Assembly: GCF_003853415.1 (NCBI RefSeq)
Contig: NZ_QTPP01000001.1
Span: 1 to 64,000 of the forward strand
Length of the DNA: 64,000 nt
DNA from: Burkholderia sp. Bp9142
GTDB lineage: Bacteria; Pseudomonadota; Gammaproteobacteria; Burkholderiales; Burkholderiaceae
Direction of reading: 5' to 3'
The position numbers were made by a program, and so were the translations under genes. Positions within the stretch are counted from its first letter, which is position 1. Every line of letters begins with the position of its first letter. Below, piece by piece: positions 31,458-41,297 of this stretch. A model generated the notes under the pieces. It saw only the letters and a list, made by a program, of their open reading frames with translations, made no database searches and was not told the origin of the DNA.

Positions 31458-32990
31458 TCACTCGACCGACAGCTGCAGGTTCATCTGCGAACGCGCGGTG
31501 TCGCCCGCCGTGTCGCGATCGGCCTGCGACGCCGGCGCGAGACGGGCGCGCTCGATCGCATCGAGATACTCGGGCGTCACGGCGCCGGTGATGTAGTTGC
31601 CGTCGAAGCACGACGCCTCGAAGCGCTCGAGCTTCGGGTTGATGTCGCGTACCGCGCGGCGCAGGTCGTCGACGTCCTGATAGATCAGGTAGTCGGCACC
31701 GATGATCTTCGCGACTTCGTCGTCGGTGCGGCCGTGTGCGACCAGCTCGCCGCGCGTCGGCATGTCGATGCCGTACACGTTCGGGAACTTCACGGGCGGT
31801 GCCGCCGACGCGAAGATCACCGACTTCGCGCCCGCATCGCGCGCCATCTGCACGATCTCGTGCGAGGTCGTGCCGCGCACGATCGAGTCGTCGACGATCA
31901 GCACGTTCTTGTCCTTGAACTCGATGCTCATCGCATTGAGCTTCTGGCGCACCGACTTCTTGCGCACGGCCTGGCCCGGCATGATGAAGGTGCGGCCGAC
32001 GTAGCGGTTCTTGAAGAAGCCTTCGCGATACTCGACGCCGAGCTTCGCGGCGACCTGCATCGCGGCCGGACGCGACGAATCGGGAATCGGCATCACGACG
32101 TCGATCGGCACGTTCGGCAGCTCGCGCTTGATCTTCTCGGCGAGGTAGTCGCCCATGCGCAGGCGCACGTTGTAGACGGGCACGCCGTCGAGGCACGAGT
32201 CCGGACGCGCGAGATACACGTATTCGAACATGCACGGATTCAGCGTCGGGTGCTCCGCGCACTGCTGGCTGTGGAAATTGCCGGCCTTGTCGATGAAGAT
32301 CGCTTCGCCCGGCCGCACGTCGCGCACGAATTCGAAACCGATGCCTTCGACCGCCACCGACTCCGACGCGACCATCCACTCGGTGCCGTGTTCGGTCTCG
32401 AGCTTGCCGATGCACAGCGGGCGGATGCCGAACGGATCGCGGAACGCGAGCAGGCCGTAGCCGGCGATCAGCGACACGATCGCGTACGAGCCCTGCAGGC
32501 GGCGATGCACGCCCGCGACGGCCTTGAACACGGCGGCCGGATCGAGCTCGAGGCCCGTCGTCGCCAGCTGCAGCTCGTGCGCGAACACGTTGAGCAGCAC
32601 TTCGCTGTCGGAATTGGTGTTGATGTGCCGGCGGTCGATCCGGAACATCTCGTCCTTCAGCTGTTCCCAGTTCGTCAGGTTGCCGTTGTGCGCGAGGATG
32701 ATCCCGAACGGCGCGTTCACGTAGAACGGCTGCGCCTCGGCTTCGCTCGACGCCGAGCCGGCCGTCGGATAGCGGACCTGGCCAATGCCGAAGGTGCCGG
32801 GCAGGCTGCGCATGTTGCGCGTGCGGAACACGTCGCGCACCATGCCGTTCGCCTTGTACATGTGGAAATTGCTGCCGTCCGCCGTCGCGATGCCCGCTGC
32901 GTCCTGACCGCGATGCTGCAGCAGCAGCAGGCTGTCATAGATCAGCTGATTGACCGGGGATTGGGAGATAACACCTACGATGCCGCACAT
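31458..32990 (-). CDS. purF: amidophosphoribosyltransferase
   Basis: A 510-residue enzyme for the first step of purine synthesis, PRPP plus glutamine to phosphoribosylamine. The N-terminal Ntn glutaminase starts MCGIVGV, with Cys2 as the exposed nucleophile after Met removal. RDPFGIRPLCIG and the PRPP-binding loop VLIVDDSIVRGTT (about residue 365) mark the transferase domain. The tail after residue 480 is polar and variable. It follows cvpA by 51 bp, the same cvpA-purF pairing as in E. coli. Confidence 0.96.
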   Translation of the reverse strand: MCGIVGVISQSPVNQLIYDSLLLLQHRGQDAAGIATADGSNFHMYKANGMVRDVFRTRNMRSLPGTFGIGQVRYPTAGSASSEAEAQPFYVNAPFGIILAHNGNLTNWEQLKDEMFRIDRRHINTNSDSEVLLNVFAHELQLATTGLELDPAAVFKAVAGVHRRLQGSYAIVSLIAGYGLLAFRDPFGIRPLCIGKLETEHGTEWMVASESVAVEGIGFEFVRDVRPGEAIFIDKAGNFHSQQCAEHPTLNPCMFEYVYLARPDSCLDGVPVYNVRLRMGDYLAEKIKRELPNVPIDVVMPIPDSSRPAAMQVAAKLGVEYREGFFKNRYVGRTFIMPGQAVRKKSVRQKLNAMSIEFKDKNVLIVDDSIVRGTTSHEIVQMARDAGAKSVIFASAAPPVKFPNVYGIDMPTRGELVAHGRTDDEVAKIIGADYLIYQDVDDLRRAVRDINPKLERFEASCFDGNYITGAVTPEYLDAIERARLAPASQADRDTAGDTARSQMNLQLSVE

Positions 32991-33041
32991 GGCATGTCCT
33001 TCAAGATGACAAAATCGGTTCCGTCCTGCCCGGCCGCGTCG

Positions 33042-33536
33042 TCACACGCGCACATACTGGGCCATGCCGTCGGGCAGGAACTGCTTCAGCTCGTGCACGC
33101 CCTGTTCGGCGAAAGGACGCAATAGCGCATTGCGCCAGAAATCCTGTTTGGGCAATTCGGTCAGCCCGGCCGCCGCGACCAGCAGCACCACCAGCACGCA
33201 GCCGCGGACGAGCCCGAACATCATGCCCAGCGAACGATCGACCCCGCCGAGGCCCGTCGCCTGCGCGATCCGCGACAACAGCGCGTTCGCAACGCCCGCG
33301 ACGAACACGACGCCGATCACGATCAGCGCGAACGCGAGCACCCACTGTGTCAGCGCGCCGCCCGGCCAGTTCGCCGGAATATACGGCACCACCAGTCCGA
33401 CATAGCGAGCCGCGATCATGACCGCCGCGATCCAGCCGATCAGCCCGAAAATCTCCGAGACGAAACCGCGCCATGCGCCACGCAGCGCAGACAACGCGAT
33501 CACCGCCAATACAGCGTAGTCGAAAGCCGTCAGCAT
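33042..33536 (-). CDS. cvpA: CvpA family inner-membrane protein (colicin V production)
   Basis: A 164-residue protein with four hydrophobic helices (about residues 5-22, 29-50, 65-88 and 104-125) and the family segment SALRGAWRGFVSEIFGLIGWI. The SLGMMFGLVRGCVLVV part is also typical. Linked to purF as in many proteobacteria; the family's function is envelope-related and not well defined. Six bases separate it from the SPOR protein. Confidence 0.9.
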   Translation of the reverse strand: MLTAFDYAVLAVIALSALRGAWRGFVSEIFGLIGWIAAVMIAARYVGLVVPYIPANWPGGALTQWVLAFALIVIGVVFVAGVANALLSRIAQATGLGGVDRSLGMMFGLVRGCVLVVLLVAAAGLTELPKQDFWRNALLRPFAEQGVHELKQFLPDGMAQYVRV

Positions 33537-33542
33537 CGCACG

Positions 33543-34391
33543 TTACTGCGTGAGTCCGGCTTCGCGCACCTTCGCGATCGCGGCGGATGCCGCCGCACGA
33601 TCCGCGAACGGGCCGGCACGCAGCAGTGTAGCCGCGCTGCCGTCCGCCTGCTTGCTGTGCTCGACATATGCGGGCACGCCCGCCGATTTCAACTTGGTGG
33701 CCCACGAACGGGCCGTCGCGGCGTCCTTGAACGAACCGAGCTGCACCGCGAAGCGCGCACCGGCCGGCGATGCCGGCGACGACGCGTCGCCGCTGTCGGC
33801 CGCGGCGTCGGCGTTCGCGACCGCCGCGGGCGCCGGCTTCGGCGCGACCGGCTTCGCCGCGGGGGCGGCCGCGGCCGGCTTGGCAGCGGGCTTCGGCGGC
33901 GTCACGCTCGCCGTGGTCGTCGAGGTCGTGGTATCGGGTTTCGCGGCCGGCTTGGCCGCATCCTTCGCCGCGGGCGCTGGAGCGGCCGCCACCGCGACAT
34001 CGGAGGCCGGCAGTTCGTCGTGCGCGACGCCCGCCTGCACGTCGGACGCGTCGTCGTCACGCGACGCGACCGCCTGGTGCGCAGGCCGGTTCGGAATATC
34101 GATCGCGATATCGTCCGTCACCGGCTTCGGGTGCGAATCGAGCACCATCGGCAAGACGATCACCGCGGCGACGACGAGCGCGATCGCGCCGACGAGACGC
34201 CGGCGGGCGCGTTGCTTTTCAGGAAGGGTCGGATCGAGGAGCAGTGCGTCCGATTCCGGACGCTCGGTACGGCGCGTGCGTCGCTCGACGCGTTCAGTGC
34301 GCTCCGTGCGCACGTTCCGGGAGGCCCCGGTACGACCGCCGCGCCGGGTGGGCGCGTCGTCGTCTTTCTTGCCGAACGAGAAAATTCCCAT
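33543..34391 (-). CDS. SPOR-domain cell-division/peptidoglycan-binding membrane protein (DedD-like)
   Basis: A 282-residue bitopic protein. The cytoplasmic N terminus (1-65) is rich in Arg, Thr and Glu (TERTERVERRTRRTERP). A transmembrane helix spans about residues 67-83. A long Ala/Pro/Lys-rich periplasmic linker follows to about 205. The C-terminal SPOR domain (about 208-282) contains RFAVQLGSFKDAATARSWATKLKSAG. SPOR domains bind denuded glycan strands at the septum. The place between folC and cvpA-purF matches dedD in E. coli. Confidence 0.88.
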   Translation of the reverse strand: MGIFSFGKKDDDAPTRRGGRTGASRNVRTERTERVERRTRRTERPESDALLLDPTLPEKQRARRRLVGAIALVVAAVIVLPMVLDSHPKPVTDDIAIDIPNRPAHQAVASRDDDASDVQAGVAHDELPASDVAVAAAPAPAAKDAAKPAAKPDTTTSTTTASVTPPKPAAKPAAAAPAAKPVAPKPAPAAVANADAAADSGDASSPASPAGARFAVQLGSFKDAATARSWATKLKSAGVPAYVEHSKQADGSAATLLRAGPFADRAAASAAIAKVREAGLTQ

Positions 34392-34420
34392 GAATGGCTG
34401 AGTCCGAAACTGCCCGTCAG

Positions 34421-35731
34421 TCAGTGTTGCTGCGATTTCCGGTAGGCCATCACACCTGCCACCGTATGGAAACTGCCGAAAACCACGATTCTATCATTCT
34501 CGGATGCTCTTTTTAGTGCATCGCGAAACGCTTCGGCCGGCGACGCGAACCGCGTCACGCTCGAATCGGCCCCCTCCTCCACGCCGGCCTTGCGCAGCGC
34601 GGCTTCGAGTTGCTCCGCGCTCGCCGCGCGCGGCAGCGGCAGGTCGGTCACGCACCAGTGGTCGATCTCGCCCTTGAGGTGCCGCAACACGCCGTCGATG
34701 TCCTTGTCGTGCATCGCGCCGAACACCGCGTACGTGTACGGGAAGAAGCCCATGTTGCCGAGGTTCTGCTCCAACACGGCCGCCGCGTGCGGGTTGTGCG
34801 CGACGTCCAGCACGATCGCCGGCTTGCCGGGCAGCACCTGGAAGCGCCCCGGCAGCTCCACGTTCGCGAGCCCGAGCCGGATGTCCTGCGCGGACACCGG
34901 CAGCACCGGGCGCAGCGCCTCGAGCGCGGCCAGCGCGGCCGATGCATTGATCAGCTGGTTCGCGCCGCGCAGCGCCGGATACGCGAGCGCCGGATAGCGC
35001 TTTTCGCGGCCGAGGTAGCTCCATTGCTGGCGCTCCGCGCCCGGCTGCGCTTCATAGCGGAAATCGCGGCCGACCAGCCACAGGTCCGCGCCGATCGCCC
35101 GGGCATGGTCGACCAGCGTGTTCGGCACCGCGGGATCGCCGCAGATCGCCGGCTTGCCCGCGCGGAAGATCCCCGCCTTCTCGAACGCAATCTTCTCGCG
35201 CGTGTCGCCGAGGTATTCGGTGTGATCGATGTCGATGCTCGTGACGATCGCGCAATCGGTATCGATGATGTTGACCGCATCGAGCCGGCCGCCGAGGCCG
35301 ACTTCGAGGATCACTGCATCGAGCCCGCGCGACGCGAACAGGTGCAGGATCGCGAGCGTCGTGAATTCGAAGTACGTGAGCGACACCGGCTCGGGCAGCG
35401 ACGTGCGCGCGGCTTCGACGGCTTCGAAGTGCGGCAGCAATTCGACGTCGCTGACCTGCTGCCCGTTCACGCGCGCGCGCTCGCCGAATTCGAGCAGGTG
35501 CGGTGACGTGTGGCAACCGACCTTGTAGCCCGCATGAACGAGGATCGCCTCGAGGAACGCGCAGGTCGAGCCCTTGCCGTTCGTGCCGCCGACCGTGATC
35601 ACGGGACACGCGAATTCGAGCTGCAGCGCCGCCTTGACCTGCCCGATGCGGGTGAGGCCCATGTCGATGCCGACCGGGTGCGCGCGTTCGAGATGCGAAA
35701 GCCACGCGTCGAGAGTGGGAAAAGTGCTCAT
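34421..35731 (-). CDS. folC: dihydrofolate synthase / folylpolyglutamate synthase
   Basis: A 436-residue Mur-ligase-type enzyme. The P-loop GGTNGKGST begins near residue 47, with YFEFTTLAILH and EVGLGGRLDA further on. It adds glutamate to dihydropteroate and folates in the cytoplasm. First gene of the folC-SPOR-cvpA-purF operon; a terminator separates it from accD upstream. Confidence 0.95.
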   Translation of the reverse strand: MSTFPTLDAWLSHLERAHPVGIDMGLTRIGQVKAALQLEFACPVITVGGTNGKGSTCAFLEAILVHAGYKVGCHTSPHLLEFGERARVNGQQVSDVELLPHFEAVEAARTSLPEPVSLTYFEFTTLAILHLFASRGLDAVILEVGLGGRLDAVNIIDTDCAIVTSIDIDHTEYLGDTREKIAFEKAGIFRAGKPAICGDPAVPNTLVDHARAIGADLWLVGRDFRYEAQPGAERQQWSYLGREKRYPALAYPALRGANQLINASAALAALEALRPVLPVSAQDIRLGLANVELPGRFQVLPGKPAIVLDVAHNPHAAAVLEQNLGNMGFFPYTYAVFGAMHDKDIDGVLRHLKGEIDHWCVTDLPLPRAASAEQLEAALRKAGVEEGADSSVTRFASPAEAFRDALKRASENDRIVVFGSFHTVAGVMAYRKSQQH

Positions 35732-35763
35732 CGGATCAAATCTGAATCGGTACCGCCACTACG

Positions 35764-35812
35764 CCAAAAAAACGAAACGCGCCGCCCGGCGGTTCAGCCG
35801 GGCGACGCGCGC
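35764..35812 (-). terminator. intrinsic terminator between accD and folC
   Basis: On the minus strand GCGCGTCGCCCGGC pairs with GCCGGGCGGCGCG around TGAAC (one mismatch), followed by TTTCGTTTTTTT. It ends the long fimV-to-accD transcript 20 bp after the accD stop. Confidence 0.88.
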
Positions 35813-35831
35813 GGTTCACAACGCCCGCCTG

Positions 35832-36704
35832 TCAGGCCAGCGCGTCGGCCGGCTGTCGCTGCAGCAGCGCGAGCAGCTGCGCGATCTCGTCGCGCATCTT
35901 GCGGCGGTCGACGATCATGTCGATCGCGCCCGTCTTCAGCAGGAATTCCGCGCGCTGGAAGCCTTCCGGCAGCTTCTCGCGAACCGTCTGCTCGATCACG
36001 CGCGGGCCGGCGAAGCCGATCAGCGCCTTCGGCTCGGCGATCACGACGTCGCCGAGGAACGCGAAGCTCGCCGACACGCCGCCCATCGTCGGGTCGGTCA
36101 GCACCGAGATGAACGGCAGCTTGGCTTCGGCCAGCTTGGTCAGCATCGCGGTGGTCTTGGCCATCTGCATCAGCGACAGCAGGCTTTCCTGCATCCGTGC
36201 GCCGCCCGACGCCGTGAAGCAGATGAACGGCACTTGCTGTTCCAGCGCATTCTGCGCGCCGCGCGCGAAGCGCTCGCCGACGACCGAACCCATCGAGCCG
36301 CCCATGAACGAGAACTCGAAGCAGGCCGCGACGACGGGCAGCGTGTGGATCGCCCCACCCATCACGACCATCGCGTCGGTCTCGCCCGTCTCGTCCATCG
36401 CTTCCTTCAGACGATCGGGGTACTTGCGGCTGTCCTTGAACTTCAGCGAGTCGACCGGCACGATTTCCTGGCCGATTTCATAGCGGCCTTCCGGATCGAG
36501 CAGCCCGTCGAGGCGCTCGCGCGCGCCGATGCGCATGTGGTGATCGCACTTCGGGCACACGTGCAGGTTCGCGTCCACGTCGTTGCGGTACAGCACGGCC
36601 TCGCAGGACGGGCACTTGACCCACAGGCCTTCCGGAATGCCCTTGCGGCTTTTCGGGTCGGTCTGCTTGATCTTCGGCGGCAACAGTTTGTCGAGCCAGC
36701 TCAT
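35832..36704 (-). CDS. accD: acetyl-CoA carboxylase carboxyltransferase subunit beta
   Basis: A 290-residue cytoplasmic subunit. The zinc ribbon uses C31, C34, C50 and C53 (CPSC...CPKC). The carboxyltransferase body contains [19 protein letters not shown] and [12 protein letters not shown]. With AccA, AccB and AccC it makes malonyl-CoA. Last gene of the operon, after trpA by 64 bp. Confidence 0.96.
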   Translation of the reverse strand: MSWLDKLLPPKIKQTDPKSRKGIPEGLWVKCPSCEAVLYRNDVDANLHVCPKCDHHMRIGARERLDGLLDPEGRYEIGQEIVPVDSLKFKDSRKYPDRLKEAMDETGETDAMVVMGGAIHTLPVVAACFEFSFMGGSMGSVVGERFARGAQNALEQQVPFICFTASGGARMQESLLSLMQMAKTTAMLTKLAEAKLPFISVLTDPTMGGVSASFAFLGDVVIAEPKALIGFAGPRVIEQTVREKLPEGFQRAEFLLKTGAIDMIVDRRKMRDEIAQLLALLQRQPADALA

Positions 36705-36768
36705 CGTATGGTTTCCTGTTCCGTGGCGGGGCGGGCCAATCGGCCCGTTCCCGCTTCCTGTGTTGTGT

Positions 36769-37584
36769 TTATCGCGCCGTGTCGCCGGTGCCGTCCAGGG
36801 CGGCGCGCAGTTCGGCGATGAATGTCTTCAGCGCGACGGCGGCACCCTCCGGCGCGGCGCTCTCGAGCAGTTGCACCAGGCGGCTGCCGATCACGACGGC
36901 GTCCGACACTTCGGCCACCGCACGCGCCGTTTCGGCGTCGCGGATGCCGAAGCCGACGCCCACCGGAACCGGCACGCGCGACTTGATGGCCGGGATTTTA
37001 CCCGCAATGCTCGAAACATCCAGATTTCCGGCGCCGGTCACGCCCTTGAGCGACACGTAGTACACGTAGCCGCTCGCGATCTTGCCCACGTCGGCGATGC
37101 GTTCGTCGGTCGACGTCGGCGCGAGCAGGAAGATCGGATCGATCTGCGCGGCACGCATTTTCTCGGCGAACACGCCCGCTTCCTCGGGCGGATAGTCGAC
37201 GACGAGCACGCCGTCGACACCGGCCGCCTGCGCTTCGGTCGCGAACGCGTCGACGCCCATCCGCTCGATCGGGTTCGCATAGCCCATCAGCACGACGGGG
37301 GTTTTCTGGTCGGTCTCGCGGAAGCGCTTCACGTCGGCGAGCACGCTCCTCAGCGTGACGCCGCGCGCGAGCGCACGTTCCGACGAGCGCTGGATCACCG
37401 GGCCGTCGGCCATCGGGTCCGAGAACGGCACGCCGAGCTCGATCACGTCGGCGCCGCCTTCGGCGAGCGCGTGCATGAACTCGACGGTCTTCGCGGGATC
37501 GGGGTCGCCGGCCGTGATGAACGGGATCAGGCCCTTGCGGCCTTGTTCGGCGAGTGCGGCGAAGGTTTGCTGAATACGATTCAT
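36769..37584 (-). CDS. trpA: tryptophan synthase alpha chain
   Basis: A 271-residue TIM barrel that splits indole-3-glycerol phosphate. The catalytic E49 (ELGVPFSDP) and D60 (ADGP) are present, as are the phosphate-binding GFGI and SR/L segments. It works as a complex with TrpB, encoded upstream beyond a DNA methyltransferase gene. A 34-nt hairpin lies 17 bp in front of its start codon. Confidence 0.96.
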   Translation of the reverse strand: MNRIQQTFAALAEQGRKGLIPFITAGDPDPAKTVEFMHALAEGGADVIELGVPFSDPMADGPVIQRSSERALARGVTLRSVLADVKRFRETDQKTPVVLMGYANPIERMGVDAFATEAQAAGVDGVLVVDYPPEEAGVFAEKMRAAQIDPIFLLAPTSTDERIADVGKIASGYVYYVSLKGVTGAGNLDVSSIAGKIPAIKSRVPVPVGVGFGIRDAETARAVAEVSDAVVIGSRLVQLLESAAPEGAAVALKTFIAELRAALDGTGDTAR

Positions 37585-37601
37585 GGCAATTTTCCTTTGT
37601 C

Positions 37602-37635
37602 GACCGGAGTTAGCGCTTTAGCGCTTACTCCGGTC
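37602..37635 (-). repeat. 34-nt hairpin between methyltransferase gene and trpA
   Basis: Positions 37602-37635 form a nearly perfect palindrome: 9 bp (GACCGGAGT), one T-T mismatch, then 6 bp closing a 2-nt loop. It lacks a T tract, so it is not a classic terminator. It ends 17 bp before the trpA ATG and begins 37 bp after the methyltransferase stop. A role in mRNA stability, processing or translation of trpA is possible. Confidence 0.75.
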
Positions 37636-37672
37636 CCATGCAAAGCAGCGATCGGCACTGCGGCGGCGCGAC

Positions 37673-38524
37673 TCACGCGCACGCCTGCGCGGCGAGCGCG
37701 TTCACGCGCTCATGCGCGATCGCGCAATAACTTTCGTTGATCTCGTAGCCGACGAAGTCGCGCCCCTGCCGTGCGCAGGCCACCGCGGTCGTGCCGCTGC
37801 CCATGAACGGATCGAGCACACGGCCGCCCGGCGGGCAGCTCGCGAGCACCATCCGCTCGATGATTTCCAGCGGCTTCTGGGTCGGATGATCGACGCGCTC
37901 CGCGTGCTGCCGATGCAGGCGCGAGACCGACCAGACGTCCTTCGGGTTGTAGCCCATCTCGAGCCACTTGCTGCCTTCGAACAGCTTGCGCGAGCGGGCC
38001 TTCTTCGTGTCGGCGTCGTACGGGATGCGGACCGGATCGAGATCGAAGTAATACGCCTTGGAAACCGCGAAAAAGCCGATGTTGTCGTGCACCGACGTGA
38101 AACGGCGCGTCGTGCCGCCCATGCTCGGCACGCGCCGGTCCCAGATGATCTCGTTGACCATCGTGAGCTTCGTCTTCAGGAAGCTGAAGATTTCCGGCGC
38201 GTACTGCCACGTGCAGAAGATGTACATCGACCCGCTCGGCTTGAGCTTCGGAATCGCGAGCTCGAGCCACTCGCGCGTCCACGCGAGGAAATCGTCGCCC
38301 GAACGCTTGTCCGAGTCGTTGCCGTAGTCCTTGCCGAGCCCGTACGGCGGATCGGCGACGATCAGGTCGATCGACGCATCCGGCAGGCGCGCGGCTTCGG
38401 TCGTGAAATCGCGGTTGTGCAGTTCGATCCCGGACGGCAGTGCGCGCGGCATGGCGACGGCAGGCTGCCCCGCCTCCGCTTCGCTCGCGGCCCCGCCGCC
38501 CGGCTGTTCGATCAGATCACGCAT
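37673..38524 (-). CDS. orphan site-specific DNA adenine methyltransferase (beta class)
   Basis: A 283-residue amino-methyltransferase. Motif IV DPPY (residues 58-61) precedes motif I DPFMGSGTT (238-246), the order of beta-class enzymes. WDRRVPSMGGTTRRF and DHPTQKPLEIIERM are further family segments. No restriction endonuclease gene lies nearby, so it is an orphan regulator-type methylase. It sits between trpB (9 bp) and trpA. The B. cenocepacia gene at this place (BCAM0992, recalled from memory) is reported to methylate GTWWAC and to affect motility and biofilm; identity with it is inferred from position only. Confidence 0.92.
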   Translation of the reverse strand: MRDLIEQPGGGAASEAEAGQPAVAMPRALPSGIELHNRDFTTEAARLPDASIDLIVADPPYGLGKDYGNDSDKRSGDDFLAWTREWLELAIPKLKPSGSMYIFCTWQYAPEIFSFLKTKLTMVNEIIWDRRVPSMGGTTRRFTSVHDNIGFFAVSKAYYFDLDPVRIPYDADTKKARSRKLFEGSKWLEMGYNPKDVWSVSRLHRQHAERVDHPTQKPLEIIERMVLASCPPGGRVLDPFMGSGTTAVACARQGRDFVGYEINESYCAIAHERVNALAAQACA

Positions 38525-38533
38525 CGGTCGGGG

Positions 38534-39727
38534 TCAGAGCGCGATGCCCGATCGCTCGGCGACCGTGTGCATGTCCTTGTCGCCGCGGCCCGACAGGTTG
38601 ACGAGCAGGATCTTGTCCTTCGGCAACGTCGGCGCGAGCTTCACGCCATACGCGATCGCGTGGCTCGACTCGAGCGCGGGGATGATCCCCTCGATCCGGC
38701 AGCAGTCGTGGAACGCCTTCAGCGCCTCGTCGTCGGTGATCGCCACGTACTGCGCGCGGCCGCTGTCCTTCAGCCATGCGTGCTCGGGGCCGACGCCCGG
38801 ATAGTCGAGACCGGCCGACACCGAATGCGTCTCGATGATCTGGCCGTTGTCGTCCTGCAGCAGGTACGTGCGGTTGCCGTGCAGCACGCCGGGGCTGCCG
38901 GCGATCAGCGATGCCGCGTGACGGCCGGTGTCGAGGCCGTCGCCGGCCGCTTCGACGCCGATCAGCTGCACCGACGTGTCGTCGATGTACGGATAGAAGA
39001 TGCCCATCGCGTTCGAGCCGCCGCCGACGCACGCAATCACCGCGTCCGGCTGCCGGCCGGCGAGTTCCGGCATCTGCACCTTGCACTCGTCGCCGATCAC
39101 GCGCTGGAAGTCGCGCACCATCGCCGGATACGGGTGCGGGCCCGCGACCGTGCCGATGATGTAGAAGGTGCTTTCGATGTTCGTGACCCAGTCGCGCATC
39201 GCTTCGTTCAGCGCGTCCTTCAGCGTGCGCGAACCCGATTCGACCGGCACGACCGTAGCTCCAAGCAGCTTCATCCGGTAGACGTTCGCGGCCTGGCGGC
39301 GCACGTCCTCGGCGCCCATGTAGACGATGCACTCCATCCCGAAGCGCGCGCAGATCGTCGCCGTCGCGACGCCGTGCTGGCCGGCGCCCGTCTCGGCGAT
39401 CACGCGCTTCTTGCCCATGCGCTTCGCGAGCAGCGCCTGGCCGATCACGTTGTTGATCTTGTGCGCGCCGGTGTGGTTCAGGTCCTCGCGCTTCAGGTAG
39501 ATCTGCGCGCCGCCGAGCGTCTCGCTCCAGCGTTGCGCGTGATAGATCGGCGACGGACGGCCGACGAAATATTTCAGCTCGCGCTCGTATTCGGCGACGA
39601 AATCGGGGTCGTTCCGGAATTTTTCATACGCCGTGCGCAGTTCGTCCAGCGCATGAATCAGCGTTTCGGCGACGAACACGCCGCCATACGGGCCGAAGTG
39701 GCCGCGATCATCAGGAAGGTTGTACAT
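38534..39727 (-). CDS. trpB: tryptophan synthase beta chain
   Basis: A 397-residue PLP enzyme joining indole and serine. The PLP lysine is K90 in HTGAHKINN, with E-T-G-A-G-Q-H-G after it, and the glycine-rich phosphate loop GGGSNAMG further on. Start at 39727 ([16 protein letters not shown]); an upstream Met would add 20 residues. It lies 56 bp after trpF and 9 bp before the methyltransferase gene. Confidence 0.96.
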   Translation of the reverse strand: MYNLPDDRGHFGPYGGVFVAETLIHALDELRTAYEKFRNDPDFVAEYERELKYFVGRPSPIYHAQRWSETLGGAQIYLKREDLNHTGAHKINNVIGQALLAKRMGKKRVIAETGAGQHGVATATICARFGMECIVYMGAEDVRRQAANVYRMKLLGATVVPVESGSRTLKDALNEAMRDWVTNIESTFYIIGTVAGPHPYPAMVRDFQRVIGDECKVQMPELAGRQPDAVIACVGGGSNAMGIFYPYIDDTSVQLIGVEAAGDGLDTGRHAASLIAGSPGVLHGNRTYLLQDDNGQIIETHSVSAGLDYPGVGPEHAWLKDSGRAQYVAITDDEALKAFHDCCRIEGIIPALESSHAIAYGVKLAPTLPKDKILLVNLSGRGDKDMHTVAERSGIAL

Positions 39728-39783
39728 GGTGTCACTCTCGATTGGTCGATGCGCGCCGCTTTTCGGGGCCGCACCGACTTGCA

Positions 39784-40485
39784 TCACCCGGCGTCCGCTT
39801 CGCGCACCGCGCGTACGAACGCCGCCATCCGGGCGTGATCCTTCACGCCCTTCGCGCCCTCCACTTCGATGCCGCTCGAGACATCGACAGCAAACGGGCG
39901 CAACTGGCGGATCGCATCACCGACGTTTTGCGCGTTCAAGCCACCACTCAAAACGGCCCGATGCGCGAGCTCTGCGGGAATAAGTGACCAATCGAAGACC
40001 TTGCCGCTACCGCCGTAGTCCGGCACCAGGGTGTCGAACAGGAGGCCGCGCGCTTTCGAATAATGAAGAGCCGATTCTACCAAATCGGACGGCTGCGTCG
40101 AGGGGCCGACGCGCACCGCGCGCAACCACGGCAGGCGCGCCGCACGGCCGAGCGTGTCGCACTGCTCGGGCGTCTCGTCGCCGTGGAACTGCAGCACCGT
40201 GAGCGGCACGTCGCGCACGACCGCCTCGATGTCGGCTGCCGTCGCGTTCACGAACAGCCCGACCACCGACACGAACGGCGGCGCGAGGCGCGCAAGCTCG
40301 GCCGCCTGAGCGATCGACACCGCGCGCGGGCTCTTCGGATAGAACACGAGGCCGATCGCGTCGGCGCCGAGCGCGGCGGCATGCAGCACGTCCTCGGGGC
40401 GCGACAGGCCGCACAGCTTGATGCGCGTGCGCGGCGCGAGACCAGCCGCGGCGGGAGTCGAGGGAGACACGGCGTGATCCGTCAT
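39784..40485 (-). CDS. trpF: phosphoribosylanthranilate isomerase
   Basis: A 233-residue TIM barrel. The family opening [13 protein letters not shown] has the catalytic cysteine, and [18 protein letters not shown] and VDVSSGIE carry the acidic and phosphate-binding residues. It isomerises PRA in tryptophan synthesis. The first 20 or so residues are an unconserved tail. The ATG at 40485 overlaps the truA stop by ATGA. Confidence 0.95.
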   Translation of the reverse strand: MTDHAVSPSTPAAAGLAPRTRIKLCGLSRPEDVLHAAALGADAIGLVFYPKSPRAVSIAQAAELARLAPPFVSVVGLFVNATAADIEAVVRDVPLTVLQFHGDETPEQCDTLGRAARLPWLRAVRVGPSTQPSDLVESALHYSKARGLLFDTLVPDYGGSGKVFDWSLIPAELAHRAVLSGGLNAQNVGDAIRQLRPFAVDVSSGIEVEGAKGVKDHARMAAFVRAVREADAG

Positions 40486-41297
40486 GGTTGTGGGTCCAGA
40501 TCTGCCCAGACGCCGCTCCACGGCACGCTGCCGAGCTGCGCGGGCGGGACGGCGAATTCCGCCGGGTAGCCGACATGGGCGAGATACAGCCCGTCGGCCA
40601 TGAACGTGGGCGCGGCGAGATTGCGGTCACGCCCGGCCAGCACGTCGGCGAGCCAGTCCGCCGGATAGCGGCCGCGCCCGACCGCGACGAGGCAGCCCAT
40701 CAGGTTGCGCACCATGTGGTGCAGGAACGCGTTCGCGCGGAAACGAAAATGAATGAAGTGGCCCGCGCGCCGCACGTCGATCTGGTACAGGTGTTTGACC
40801 GGCGTCTTCGACTGGCATTCCGACGACCGGAACGACGAGAAGTCGTGCTCGCCGATCAGGTGCGCGGCGGCGGTGCGCATCGCGTCGTCGTCGAGCGGCG
40901 TGTGGATCCAGCCGGCACGGCCGGCCAGCATCGGCGAGCGCACGGGATGCACGTACAGCGCGTAGTAGTAGGTGCGTTCGAACGCCGAGAAACGCGCGTG
41001 AAACGTGTCCGGCATCGGCTTCGCCCACTGCACGGAGACGGTCGGCGGCAGGAACGCGTTGGTGCCGCGCACCCACGAGAAATCCGCGCGGTCGAGCTCC
41101 GTGTCGAAGTGCACGACCTGTCCGAGCCCGTGCACGCCCGTGTCGGTCCGTCCCGCGACCGTCGTGTGCAGCGGCCCGCACGCGAATTCGCCGAGCGCGC
41201 GCTCGAGCGCATCCTGCACGGTCTTGCCGTGCGGCTGCGACTGCCAGCCGCAGAACGCCGCGCCGTCGTACTGAATCCCCAGCGCGATCCGCATCAC
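40482..41297 (-). CDS. truA: tRNA pseudouridine(38-40) synthase TruA
   Basis: A 271-residue enzyme modifying the anticodon arm of tRNAs. The catalytic aspartate is D52 in [29 protein letters not shown] is the C-terminal family motif. It overlaps both neighbours by 4 bp, fimV upstream and trpF downstream, giving a fully coupled chain. Confidence 0.95.
   Translation of the reverse strand: MMRIALGIQYDGAAFCGWQSQPHGKTVQDALERALGEFACGPLHTTVAGRTDTGVHGLGQVVHFDTELDRADFSWVRGTNAFLPPTVSVQWAKPMPDTFHARFSAFERTYYYALYVHPVRSPMLAGRAGWIHTPLDDDAMRTAAAHLIGEHDFSSFRSSECQSKTPVKHLYQIDVRRAGHFIHFRFRANAFLHHMVRNLMGCLVAVGRGRYPADWLADVLAGRDRNLAAPTFMADGLYLAHVGYPAEFAVPPAQLGSVPWSGVWADLDPQP

Noticed and set aside
29976-33125. 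1049-codon plus-strand open frame opposite metZ/purF
   Set aside because: It spans two real genes and their intergenic terminator on the other strand; composition is that of a shadow frame.
37673-38524. Restriction-modification system or phage defence island
   Set aside because: No restriction enzyme, helicase or mobile gene is next to the methyltransferase; neighbours are trpA and trpB.
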